Virus record (IMG/VR): IMGVR_UViG_3300045976_000031
Location: 1 to 64,000 of that record
Strand: one strand, 5' to 3'
DNA from: a virus
DNA: 64,000 bases
Shown here: one piece after another, positions 31,478 through 40,700 of the stretch
Numbering within the stretch: position 1 is the stretch's first letter
Layout of the letters: each line of letters opens with the position of its first letter
Program-made: the position numbers and the translations under genes
Notes under the pieces: generated by a model
What the model saw: the letters and a program-made list of their open reading frames with translations, nothing else
What the model was told of the DNA's origin: nothing
The model's database searches: none

Positions 31478-33301
31478 TCAGCACGGATAGGAGGGAACGC
31501 GGATCGGCACCACGTAGGATTGCAGGGACCGCAGCGTGTTGATCTTCGCTTCGATGCGGCAGTAGATGACGACCGTACCGCACACGCCCAGCGCGCGGCC
31601 GGCGACCAGGCCATCGGCTTGCGCGAGCGCGTACGGGTACATGTAGCCGGTCGCGGCCACGTCGACGTTGCGCAGGACGTTCTGCACGGCCGGCAGGCCC
31701 GAGTCGGCGGCCGGCGTCTCGTAGTAGAAGGTGAGCGCGACGACCTGGCTGTCTTCCGGCACCTGGTCAGGGTCAGCGTGCGCCACCGTGCCGCCGCCAG
31801 TCGTCAGGCGATTCCGGCGCGCCCACGAGAAGGCGACGGCGCTGCCCGAGGTTGCCTGCGCTTCCTCGAACCAGGGCCGCCCATTGACGACGATGCGGCC
31901 AGGCGCGTACGGCAACTTCGCGCGACCGTTCAGCACCAGGGACAGCGACGGCAGCGTGTTGAGCGGATACGGCGTGCTGTAGCTGACCGGGCGCAGCTTG
32001 TAAGTCGGCATTGCGCCGTCAGTGCGCGGCGCAGGATCGAACGACGATGACGACTCGAAGAACCACAGCCGCGATCCAGCGATGTGCGCGGCCGGCACCG
32101 TGTCCAGGCATCCGCGTTTGACCGTGATCTGCTTCGCGTCGACGGCGACCACCTGGACGATCTCGGCGTCGATCAGCGCGAGTTGCCCGACCTGGACGCC
32201 GCGCAGCGCCACGCCGTCGTACAGCGACGAGGTGCGCACGTTGACGATGGTTTCAAGTTCCGGCAGGCGGAAGTCCGACGTGACCCACGGCGTGAAGAAC
32301 ACCTGGCCCGAACCGACCGGCGAGCCGTCGACGAACAGTTCGTACTTGTCGGCCATGCGGTCGCTCGGGCGCGCGGCAACGGCGAGCACATGATCGGTCG
32401 TCGGGTCGGCCACCGCGTAGCGCACGTTCACCGCGTACGGCGTTTCGATGATCGCCTGCGAGAACTGCTGGACGTTCGCGGGCAGCGGCGCGCCGGCCGG
32501 GTGCACGTCGACGGCCATGCTGTACCACTGCCACGCCTCGAAGCCGTCGCGGCTCGACGTGAGCGTGCAGATCGGCGTCAGAACCTCGCTCGGGTTGCCC
32601 AGGTCGTAGAGCGCCTGCACGCGTCGGTAGGTGAAGTCGGTGCCGACGATTCCTTCCTCGATCCGCGCGACCTGGTGCGTAATCGGATGGTACATGCGGA
32701 AGGTGTAGGTCACGCCCGGCTCCGGGCCGATGCTTGCATCGTCGTGCCCGACAAGCTGGTCGGCCTGCAACACGCGGTCGCGGTGGAACCAGGTGACGTG
32801 CATGCCGTCGTTGCTGTCGTCGACCACGGACGTGACGTTGAAGCGCTGGCCGTCGACCATGACGTGCGCGGGCGGGTATGGGCGGAACACGCGCCAGTTG
32901 AACGTCACCTGGTCCGGTGGGATGCGCGCCGGGAGCATGCCGCCGCCGCCGATGGTGAATGGCGACGCCTTCACGCCCACCACCTCGCCGGCCGAGCGTT
33001 CCACGCGGTCGGTGCCGGTAGTCGACGAATCGAACAGCCACACTACGCTGTCGGCCGGCTGCGCGGCGGGCACGGTGTCGGCGCAGCCGCGACGCACGGT
33101 GAGCGTGGTGCCGTTGATCGCGTCGATGCGCATGATCTCGTCGCCGACCATCGCGGCCATGCCGACGTGCAGCGCATCGGGCCGGGCCAGGCGGGCGCGC
33201 GTGTAGGTGAAGCTGGTGTCGAACGGGCCGAGCGCCACGTCCAGCGCCACGGACGATGCGAATGCCCCGTTCCCTTTTTTGTTGTAGTCCTCGTTTGCCA
33301 T
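31478..33301 (-). CDS. Tail-tip associated protein, paralogue 2
   Basis: 607 aa. Shares MANEDY start, RRGCADTVPA and KRGCLDTVPAAHIAG repeats, VFRPYPP, WFHRDRVLQADQLVGHDD and SIGPEPG with the 816-aa protein downstream. Lacks the Gly/Pro-rich tail and stops at PSYPC. Two residues separate it from the tail-tip gene. Function inferred from position only. Confidence 0.7.
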   Translation of the reverse strand: MANEDYNKKGNGAFASSVALDVALGPFDTSFTYTRARLARPDALHVGMAAMVGDEIMRIDAINGTTLTVRRGCADTVPAAQPADSVVWLFDSSTTGTDRVERSAGEVVGVKASPFTIGGGGMLPARIPPDQVTFNWRVFRPYPPAHVMVDGQRFNVTSVVDDSNDGMHVTWFHRDRVLQADQLVGHDDASIGPEPGVTYTFRMYHPITHQVARIEEGIVGTDFTYRRVQALYDLGNPSEVLTPICTLTSSRDGFEAWQWYSMAVDVHPAGAPLPANVQQFSQAIIETPYAVNVRYAVADPTTDHVLAVAARPSDRMADKYELFVDGSPVGSGQVFFTPWVTSDFRLPELETIVNVRTSSLYDGVALRGVQVGQLALIDAEIVQVVAVDAKQITVKRGCLDTVPAAHIAGSRLWFFESSSSFDPAPRTDGAMPTYKLRPVSYSTPYPLNTLPSLSLVLNGRAKLPYAPGRIVVNGRPWFEEAQATSGSAVAFSWARRNRLTTGGGTVAHADPDQVPEDSQVVALTFYYETPAADSGLPAVQNVLRNVDVAATGYMYPYALAQADGLVAGRALGVCGTVVIYCRIEAKINTLRSLQSYVVPIRVPSYPC

Positions 33302-33302
33302 A

Positions 33303-34847
33303 TCAGGTGCCAGTGGTAGGTGGGAATTCGTCAGGTGTCGGCGCGCCGTCTTTCACGTACAGGTTGTACGCCAGGGACAGATCGCTCGGCTTCTCGACCA
33401 CCGTGCCGATATAGCCGGCATCGTTGGCGACGTACGCGAAGTCGGCGGGTGACATCGAGCCGGCCAGGATGAAGTACGGGACCTCGAACGCGCGGTGATT
33501 CAGCAGCACCGGGGCGTTGTCAGGCTTCACCGGGTTCGGCGGCTGCTGGCCGATGAACGATGCGGACGGCAGGCCGAACACGTCCTGCACGGCGGTGATC
33601 GTGATGGTCCCGTTCGTCAGCGTGCCGTCCTCGATCTTGCCGGCTCGGACCACGATGTCGCCGATCCCGCGCACGGTGTCCTGGATGCGGAAGACGCCGG
33701 CCGGTGGGATGCGCCAGGCGCGCCGGTCGAACGTGATGGTGAACTGGCGCAGGGCCATCGCGCTAAGTCGAAGTTCGCGCTGCGCCACGCGGCGGGCCAG
33801 TTCGGCGGTCGGCAATCCGCTGTACGTTTTCTTGATCGAGTTGAACACGCCGCGCGTGGCCTGAAGCGATGCGAGGTTCTGCGCGTTCACGGTACGCACC
33901 TCGTTGCTCACCGGGTCCGTGTATTCGACGATGACCTCGTTGACGGCCGGCCCGAGACTCGACACCGCGTTCTCTTTGATTTCCAGCACGCCGCTGTCTG
34001 TCGAGTAGACCGGGAGTGTCGCCACGTCGTAATCCTTTCGGATCAGCTTCAGGGTAATGAGCGACGTTTCGCGGTCGGCATAGATCGCTGCGCCGATGTG
34101 GTCGATCACGGACTGCACGAACGAGTCGAGCGCATCGCGGCGCGCCCACTTGATGCACAAGCCGAATCCCTCGGCGGCCAGCGTGTCGGCGGCTGTCGTG
34201 AACGATGCCACGTTCAGCGACGACGCCGGCAGGCCACGGCCCCACTCGCGATTCGTGTAGCACTCGTACAGGATGTGCGCAGGGTTCATCGCGTGGATCG
34301 GCGGATACGTCACGTTGGTCTGCACGTCGGTGTCGACCACCTGCCACTTCCACGGACTGCCCTGATTCTGAAGGACCGGCGTGCTGGTGGTCGTCGTCAC
34401 CTTGTCGCCGTTCAGTTGGATCAGCGCCTTCTCGGGATACCAGGGCGCGTCGTCCTGCCAGCCCTTCGTCGTGCGGCGCACGCGGAAAGACCAGGCTTTC
34501 GGATACGGCGAGTTGCTGGCGATCTGGCCGTTGTAGAAGCCAGTGACCATGCGGCGAAAACCCGGCAGCGCGTGCCCGAGCATCTGGACCAGCGAGGCCA
34601 CGGCCTTCTGCGTCGGCTCACCCATCATCAACTCGAACTTACCCTTGATGCCGCCTTCCTGGTTGTCGCCGCCGAACAGGTCCGGCTTGTCGATCATGAA
34701 GGAACCGGACGCACTCTGTTCGCCTTCCCAGGCCACTTTGTCGCCCACCTTGATCGCGACGATGGAATTCACCGGGCCGCGACCCAGGCCCATGTGAATG
34801 CCGAAGCTGTACTTCCACCCGGTAATCGGGTCACTATTCTTGCCCAT
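33303..34847 (-). CDS. Tail-tip/hub protein (gpJ-like family)
   Basis: 514 aa. Start KYSFGIHMGLGRGPVNSI with KVGDKVAWEGE matches phage tail-tip proteins of the Nazgul and lambdoid-tail groups. The centre (AHILYECYTNREWGRG; later FTITFDRRAWRIPPAGVF) is typical of the hub domains before host-range fibres. Overlaps the small 73-aa gene start. Likely initiates the tip and adsorption complex; shorter than lambda gpJ (1132 aa), with host-range parts split into following genes. Confidence 0.75.
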   Translation of the reverse strand: MGKNSDPITGWKYSFGIHMGLGRGPVNSIVAIKVGDKVAWEGEQSASGSFMIDKPDLFGGDNQEGGIKGKFELMMGEPTQKAVASLVQMLGHALPGFRRMVTGFYNGQIASNSPYPKAWSFRVRRTTKGWQDDAPWYPEKALIQLNGDKVTTTTSTPVLQNQGSPWKWQVVDTDVQTNVTYPPIHAMNPAHILYECYTNREWGRGLPASSLNVASFTTAADTLAAEGFGLCIKWARRDALDSFVQSVIDHIGAAIYADRETSLITLKLIRKDYDVATLPVYSTDSGVLEIKENAVSSLGPAVNEVIVEYTDPVSNEVRTVNAQNLASLQATRGVFNSIKKTYSGLPTAELARRVAQRELRLSAMALRQFTITFDRRAWRIPPAGVFRIQDTVRGIGDIVVRAGKIEDGTLTNGTITITAVQDVFGLPSASFIGQQPPNPVKPDNAPVLLNHRAFEVPYFILAGSMSPADFAYVANDAGYIGTVVEKPSDLSLAYNLYVKDGAPTPDEFPPTTGT

Positions 34848-35055
34848 TGCTCACCTCGTTCTTCTGCGCCTCTTCCTCGCGCGCCAGCTTGCACACCGTC
34901 AGCGCGAAGTGATCGCCGGTCGCTTCGAGCACGTCGCACTCGATGCCGTGTTTGAGGAATTCGGTGTAATTGATGTTGTGACGTTCGGCCCATGCACGCG
35001 CACCTCTCATGCACAGGCCGCTCGCGCGGATGTGACGCACGTACATGCGCGTCAT
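34834..35055 (-). CDS. Small conserved tail-region protein, 73 aa
   Basis: Contains YVRHIRASGLCMRGARAWAE, a pattern I recall as widely conserved in small phage genes next to the tail-tip gene. A helical fold with two Cys and an acidic C-terminus. Overlaps the tail-tip gene by 14 bp, suggesting coupling; function unknown. Confidence 0.7.
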   Translation of the reverse strand: MTRMYVRHIRASGLCMRGARAWAERHNINYTEFLKHGIECDVLEATGDHFALTVCKLAREEEAQKNEVSNGQE

Positions 35056-35288
35056 TTTTTGCTGCCGGCGTTGTGGATTTCTTCGACCTTATAGTTGCCG
35101 ACCGCGAGGACCATCCAGTCCTCCGTCCAGCAGTCGCCGAAGAATACTGCTTGCGGCGTTCCTTCATCGGCTTGCGGGAAGTCGATGTCCTCGAATGCGG
35201 TGGGTTGTGCGCCCTGCTGCTTCGGCATGGTGGCATAGCTAATCAAATAGCTCGCCACCATCATTGCGATCATCCAGTAGATGTTCAC
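35052..35288 (-). CDS. Small conserved phage protein with membrane start, 78 aa
   Basis: Hydrophobic N-terminus (YWMIAMMVASYLISYA) followed by AFEDIDFPQADEGTPQAVFF and GDCWTEDWMVL, a conserved block I associate with small tail-region proteins. Four-base overlap with the next gene. Role unknown; possibly a tail-assembly factor. Confidence 0.7.
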   Translation of the reverse strand: MNIYWMIAMMVASYLISYATMPKQQGAQPTAFEDIDFPQADEGTPQAVFFGDCWTEDWMVLAVGNYKVEEIHNAGSKK

Positions 35289-35300
35289 GTTCGCTGTCCT

Positions 35301-36119
35301 TTAGAAGACAGGATCACCATCGAACGGGGATTTACCGGGGAGGTCCGGCACCCCGCCGTAGTTATCCAGATTGTTGAATTTGTCGACGCAATCCTTCGTC
35401 GTGCGCGAGCACCCCGGATACGCGTTGACGGCCAGGCCGTAGTATAGGCCATCGGCCAGTCCGAACATTTCGCACGTCGAGCCGGTCTGCTTCTCGATGG
35501 CGCGGAATTCCAGGCCACGAGACGGGTGCGTCCATTCGATGAAGCCGCCGTCGAACGTGCCGTCCGCGACGCCGTTGAGGCCGTTGAACGACACCAGGTT
35601 GTCCACGATGTCGACGACCACCAGCGGCTTCACATGCGCCATCTTGTCGGCCTTGCAGGTGAGTTCGTCGTACAGCGCGTACGGGCAATTGCGCTGCCAG
35701 CCGAGCCGCAGGCCGTCGCGCTGCATCGACGCGCTGATCGTGTCGCACGTCAGGATCGCGGTGCCAGGTTCCGGCTGGTTCACCTGGTACAACTCGCCCA
35801 CGTAGCCGAGCACCGCGTTCGCGTCACCCTCGTGGTAGTGGTAGATGCTGACCATGATGGATTGCGACGGCGGTGTGCCGAGGAACATCTGCGCGGGCGC
35901 GATGCTTGACGGTGCCGTGATTTCCAGGCTGTCGGTCGTGGCCTCGCCGCTGATCTTCACGCCGTTGTCGGAGATGGGCGATGCGATCCACCTGTAGCCG
36001 TTCAGCGTCACGTCGGCGTCGCTGGACGTGTAGCGCCAGGTTGCAGCGCCGAGCGTGAACGCGTACAGGAAAATCGGGCGGCCGTCTTCGTTGCTCGATT
36101 CGATGGTAGTGAAGGTCAT
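35301..36119 (-). CDS. DUF2163/BR0599-family tail-tip protein
   Basis: 272 aa. Beta-rich with WRYTSSDADVTLNGYRW at the start, ITAPSSIAPAQMFLG, CPYALYDELTCK and a Cys-rich C-terminus (CSRTTKDCVDKFNNLDNYGG then LPG), all hallmarks of the phage BR0599 family near lambda-like tail-tip genes. Probable tip or baseplate-hub component that may bind metal through its Cys residues. Confidence 0.8.
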   Translation of the reverse strand: MTFTTIESSNEDGRPIFLYAFTLGAATWRYTSSDADVTLNGYRWIASPISDNGVKISGEATTDSLEITAPSSIAPAQMFLGTPPSQSIMVSIYHYHEGDANAVLGYVGELYQVNQPEPGTAILTCDTISASMQRDGLRLGWQRNCPYALYDELTCKADKMAHVKPLVVVDIVDNLVSFNGLNGVADGTFDGGFIEWTHPSRGLEFRAIEKQTGSTCEMFGLADGLYYGLAVNAYPGCSRTTKDCVDKFNNLDNYGGVPDLPGKSPFDGDPVF

Positions 36120-37777
36120 GCTGGTACGGTCCTCTGGTTGGTGGCCTGGCGAAGTGTGACCGCAACGTCGATCACGGCCTGGCCGTTAGTCGGGTGATGA
36201 ATCTCGAACTGGTCCTGCGCGAAGCGAGTTTCGCATACGAACGAGATGCGCTTCAGATCGGCCATGCGGATCGCCGGCAGCGCCGCGTCGAGCACGAGCG
36301 TTTCGCTTTCGAGCGTGAGGCCGTGCCGGTTCTCGCGCGCGTCGGTGATCGTGCGGTACAGGTTCGGCGAGCCGTCGCGGAATTGGAAGACCAACTGGCG
36401 GCGGTTCGGCTGCGGGCGCAGCATCGAGCGCGCGAAGCCCTGCGACTGGATTTCCAGTTCGACGCCGCCAGTGATGTCGCCCACCGGCTCGATGTCCTGC
36501 ATGAACGTCGGCGCATAGAAGTGCTGCGCCTGGCCGCGCGCCGCCTGAAGGAACTGCCGCAGCGCGAACGCGTTGGCGCGCCCGTACAGCCGCAGGTTCG
36601 CCTGCACCACTGCCGTCGTGTACCGGCCATGATCGGTGACGGCTACCGCGCCGCTGCTGTTGTCGAGCACGTAGTTCTTCCGCGAGAATTCCACGTCCAG
36701 GGTATTCGCGCGGTCGACGCGCCAGGCGAAGTACGGCTGGCCGCCGCTCTGCTGGCCCCACGACGCCGGCACCTGGTATGGTTCAACCAGGTCGAACAGG
36801 ACTTGCGCAGTGCTCACCGTGTCCGTCACGCGGGACATCTTCGGATTCTGCGTGACGATGCGCGCGGTGCGCATTGGATAGATGCGCGTACCGGCCGGCC
36901 AGGTGCGCGGCGGCGGCGAGGCCCACGAGAAGCGCGTGTCCTGCACGTCGCCGACTTCCAGCAAATCGTACTGGTCCGGGTCGCCGTTGTTCACGAACAC
37001 GATGTCGCCTTTGCGGAACTCGCGGAAGCGCAGATCGTTCAGCGTGACGCCGGCAGCTTCCATGTCGATGCCGTCCAACATCTTGACCTGTTCGTGCCAC
37101 AGCGGGACCAGGAACATCGCCGGCCCGACGCCGCTGAAGAAGGCGTCCATGCGCTGCGCCTGCGCGCGCTGCCGCAGGAACGACGCCTCGAACGACCGGC
37201 GCGCGTTGCGGCGCACCGAACGGCGCTGCTCTGCGTCAGTCTCGCTCGCCAGCACGTCGGTCTGCCAGGACAGGCGCTCGACGATGCCGTCCTTCCAATT
37301 CGGCAGCACCGTCCACACCGGCATGCTGTATCGCGGGTCCTCGCCGGTCGGCAGATCGACATCGTTGATCGGCGCGTCGTCGAGAACCCATCCCTCTTTC
37401 GCCGATGTGTAGACGATGGTGTCGCCGCGCATGATCGTCATCGTGAACACGCACGGCGTTTGCCCGACAGGCAGGTTCACCAGAATCACGTCCATGCGGT
37501 ACTGCCCGGCCGGGATGTGCACGGTGAACGTCTTCGGCTCGCCGATCACCACCTGGCCGATGATCTGAAGGTTCAGTTGCTCCGTGCCTAGCCATATCGT
37601 TGCCGCGTCGTCGGCACTAACGGCGAAGGAGTAATCGCCGTCCACGTCGAAGTTGATCCGGCGCGCGAGGTAGTACGTTGCCGGCCCCGCTGCCGCGCCG
37701 ACAGGATTTGCGACCGAGACTTGTTTTTCACCATTCGGGTTTTCGGTAGGGAAGTCATAGGGTGTGCGAAGTGCCAT
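36116..37777 (-). CDS. Tail protein with N-terminal PA14-like domain
   Basis: 553 aa. The N-terminal 130 residues (YYLARRINFDVDGDYSFAVS, then ATIWLG) resemble a PA14-type carbohydrate-binding fold. The rest has PVWTVLPNWKDGIVERLSWQ, a motif of phage tail proteins just downstream of the tape measure, and a charged helical patch (RRSVRRNARRSFEASFLRQR). Coupled to the BR0599-like gene by ATGA. Likely a distal-tail component. Confidence 0.7.
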   Translation of the reverse strand: MALRTPYDFPTENPNGEKQVSVANPVGAAAGPATYYLARRINFDVDGDYSFAVSADDAATIWLGTEQLNLQIIGQVVIGEPKTFTVHIPAGQYRMDVILVNLPVGQTPCVFTMTIMRGDTIVYTSAKEGWVLDDAPINDVDLPTGEDPRYSMPVWTVLPNWKDGIVERLSWQTDVLASETDAEQRRSVRRNARRSFEASFLRQRAQAQRMDAFFSGVGPAMFLVPLWHEQVKMLDGIDMEAAGVTLNDLRFREFRKGDIVFVNNGDPDQYDLLEVGDVQDTRFSWASPPPRTWPAGTRIYPMRTARIVTQNPKMSRVTDTVSTAQVLFDLVEPYQVPASWGQQSGGQPYFAWRVDRANTLDVEFSRKNYVLDNSSGAVAVTDHGRYTTAVVQANLRLYGRANAFALRQFLQAARGQAQHFYAPTFMQDIEPVGDITGGVELEIQSQGFARSMLRPQPNRRQLVFQFRDGSPNLYRTITDARENRHGLTLESETLVLDAALPAIRMADLKRISFVCETRFAQDQFEIHHPTNGQAVIDVAVTLRQATNQRTVPA

Positions 37778-37780
37778 GAT

Positions 37781-40700
37781 TTAACGAAGCCATTGTTTGA
37801 GGGTTGCGATGTTTTTCTTCAGGTGGACCAGCGTGACCTTCTCGCCTTCCGACGAGGACATCGCCTCGGGCACGCGGGCACGGTCGTCGACCAGGACGAA
37901 GCGATTACCGGCACCGCCGTCAGCCGGCGCGCCAGCAGCTTTGCCGCCGTTCAGGACGTGACGCGGATCGTCGCGGGTCAGCACCTCTTCGTTCTTTTCC
38001 AGGATCGCCGGCATCTCGTTCGGCTTCAGGCCCACGATACCGCCAGTGTGATAGCGCACGGCGTTCGTGAACACGTCGGCGGCCACGGAGCGCGTGAACG
38101 TCCGCGACTGACCCATCACGCCGCCACGGTGCGCGCCGGCCGCCGCCACGCCGCCCGCTGCTGCCGCTGCGCCGCCGATCCCGCTGGACGCGCCCATCGC
38201 TTTGACCAGGGCATTCAGGATCATCTGCTTCAGGATGGCCTGCGCGATCTCCATGAGGAACTGCGCGAAGAACTGACCGATGGCGGCCAGCGCACCACGG
38301 AAGCCCTGACCGATGCTCTCGGCACCGCTGGCGACCTTCGCGATCTGTTCGGCGAGCGACTGGAACGCGGTGACGCCGTTGGTCGCGATGCTGTTCACGA
38401 TGGTCTTGTCCAGGTCCGACGATGCCGCGTGCGCGTTCTGCGTTTCCAGCTTCAGCTTGCCAGCGCCGGCCGACGCCTTGTTGAACGCATCCTCGCTGAT
38501 CGCACCGAAGTCGCGGGCGGTCTGCAACAGGCGCAGCAGTTCGTCCACGTTGGCGGTGATGCGATCCTTATACGCTGCGGCGTTGGCGTTCATCTCGGCG
38601 GCTTCCTGCGTCGAGTCGATGATGCCCAGCTTGCGCTTCGTGGCGATCAGATCGAGGTCGCGCTGCTGCTGTTCGAGAATCTGGTTCAGCGTGGTCTGCT
38701 GCGCGGCCAGGTTGTTCGCGGCCAGGGTTGCATCCACGTCCGACTTCGCCATGCCGGCGCGCACGCTCGACACCAGGTTCGAGTAGGCCACCGGGTCGAG
38801 CACGGACTTCACGCTCGCGGCGAATTTGAGCGCGGCCTGGCCGGCTTCCTCGACACCAGGGCCGAGCGTGGCGACCGCGTAGTTCGTCTGATCGAGGAAT
38901 TGCTGCGACGAGATTTTGCCAGTGTCGTACAGGGTCTTGATCTCGTTCAGGCGGTTTTGCAGGATGGTCTGCTTCGCGTTGAATTCGTCGGCCAGGCGGT
39001 TCGCCTCGTCGCGGTCGCTGTTCTCGCCTTCCAGGATTTCGCGCTGCTTCTTCAGCACGTCGAGACGCGCCTGGTCAGCGGCGGCCTGCTGCGGGTTCAC
39101 CTTCTTCTCGGCGAGAATCTTGGTGTTCAACTCGTCGTAGGCGTGGCTGATCTTGTCGATGCGCGCGGCGCGGCGTTCCTCGTACGGCTTCGTCGGATCG
39201 GCCTTCGCGTTCTTGGCCGCGATGTCGGCTTCGATACCATCCAGCTTGTCCTTAATCTCCATCGCCAGGCGCACGCGGCGGTCGCCTTCCTGCTTGCCCT
39301 TCGCGGCCTGCTCGTTGTAGAACTTCGCACGTTCGGCGGCCACGGCTTTCGCTTCGGCCGCGTCGATGATGCGCTTCGCTTCCTGGTAAGACGCCTCGCT
39401 GGTCAATCCCTTTTTCTGTTCCTCGCGTTCCTTTTCGTACGGCTCGCGGATGATCGCCAGGCGGTCTTCCAGTTCCTCCTTCGCGCTTCGCAGGCGTTGC
39501 TCCTTCATCGCGCGATCGGACTTTTTCTCGTCAGCGAGCATCGCCTTGCGCAGCGCGGCCAGCTTCGTCGGGTCGTCGTTAGGATCGCCCGGATACGCGG
39601 TGTCGCCCGAGTTGCTGCCCATCGCTGCGGCCTCGCGCTTCTTCTGATCCTGCAAAGCGTAGTTCGTCTTCGCGTCGAAGTTCACGTCCTTAGCCTGCGC
39701 CTCGGCGATCAGGCGAGACTGTTCCTTCGCGGCGTCGACGGCGATCTTCGACAGCTTGTCGTACTGCGCCTTCAGCGCGGCCTGCTGTTCTTTGTCGGTA
39801 TTCGCGTCCAGCTTTTTGCGCGCCGCCGCCGCGTCCTCGAATGCCTTGGTCGCCGCGTTCGTTGCACCCACGATGCGCTCGCGAATCCCGTTGTCCATCA
39901 TGTTGAGGATTGCGCCCGTCGCCTCGTACGCGGCATAGCCGGCCGCCAGCACCACCGTTGCCTTGCTCAACAAGCCGAACGCGCGCACCAGGTTCATCAC
40001 GAGCGGCGTCAAGCGCGCCACCACGCCGGCCACGCCACCAGTGCCGAGTGCTGCGGTGATCGCGGCTGCTGCCTCGGTGCGGGCCATCCAGGCGTTCAGT
40101 GCAACGATGGAACCCTGAAGCGCGACGACTTCGGTGCGCACGGCCACGAACGCCGCAGGCAGCGAGAACAGCCAGGCGATGATCTTCACGCCGATCACGG
40201 CTTCCAGGGCCAGCTTGAATGCGTCGAAGTGGTCGATCACGAATTGCAGCACGTTCAGCACGGCCACGAACGCCGAGGAAAGCTGCGTGGCGAACTTGTC
40301 GGCGGTGCCGTCGTTCAGCATGGCCGACAGCTTGTTGAGAAGCTGCTGGTACGCCTGCACGAATCCGCCGTTCGCGGTGTTGTTGAGGAAGCGATTGAAC
40401 GCGTTGTCGAACCGCGCCTGCGACTGCGACAGGTTCTCGACGCCATTGCCGACCACGCCGTACGTGTCCTTCAGTTCCTTCGCGACCTTGATGAGCAACG
40501 ACGGCGCGATCTGACCATCCTGCATCGCCTTCGCGAAGTCCTGGGTCGTCATGTTCGCGGCCTTCGCGAACAGGTTGTACGCGCCCGGCAGCGCATCGCC
40601 AAGCTGCTGCGACAGTTCCTCGGCGCTGACCTTGCCCTTGTTGAACATCTGCTCGATGGCCTTGAACACGCGTTCCGACTCGACGGCCGACAGGCCCAGC

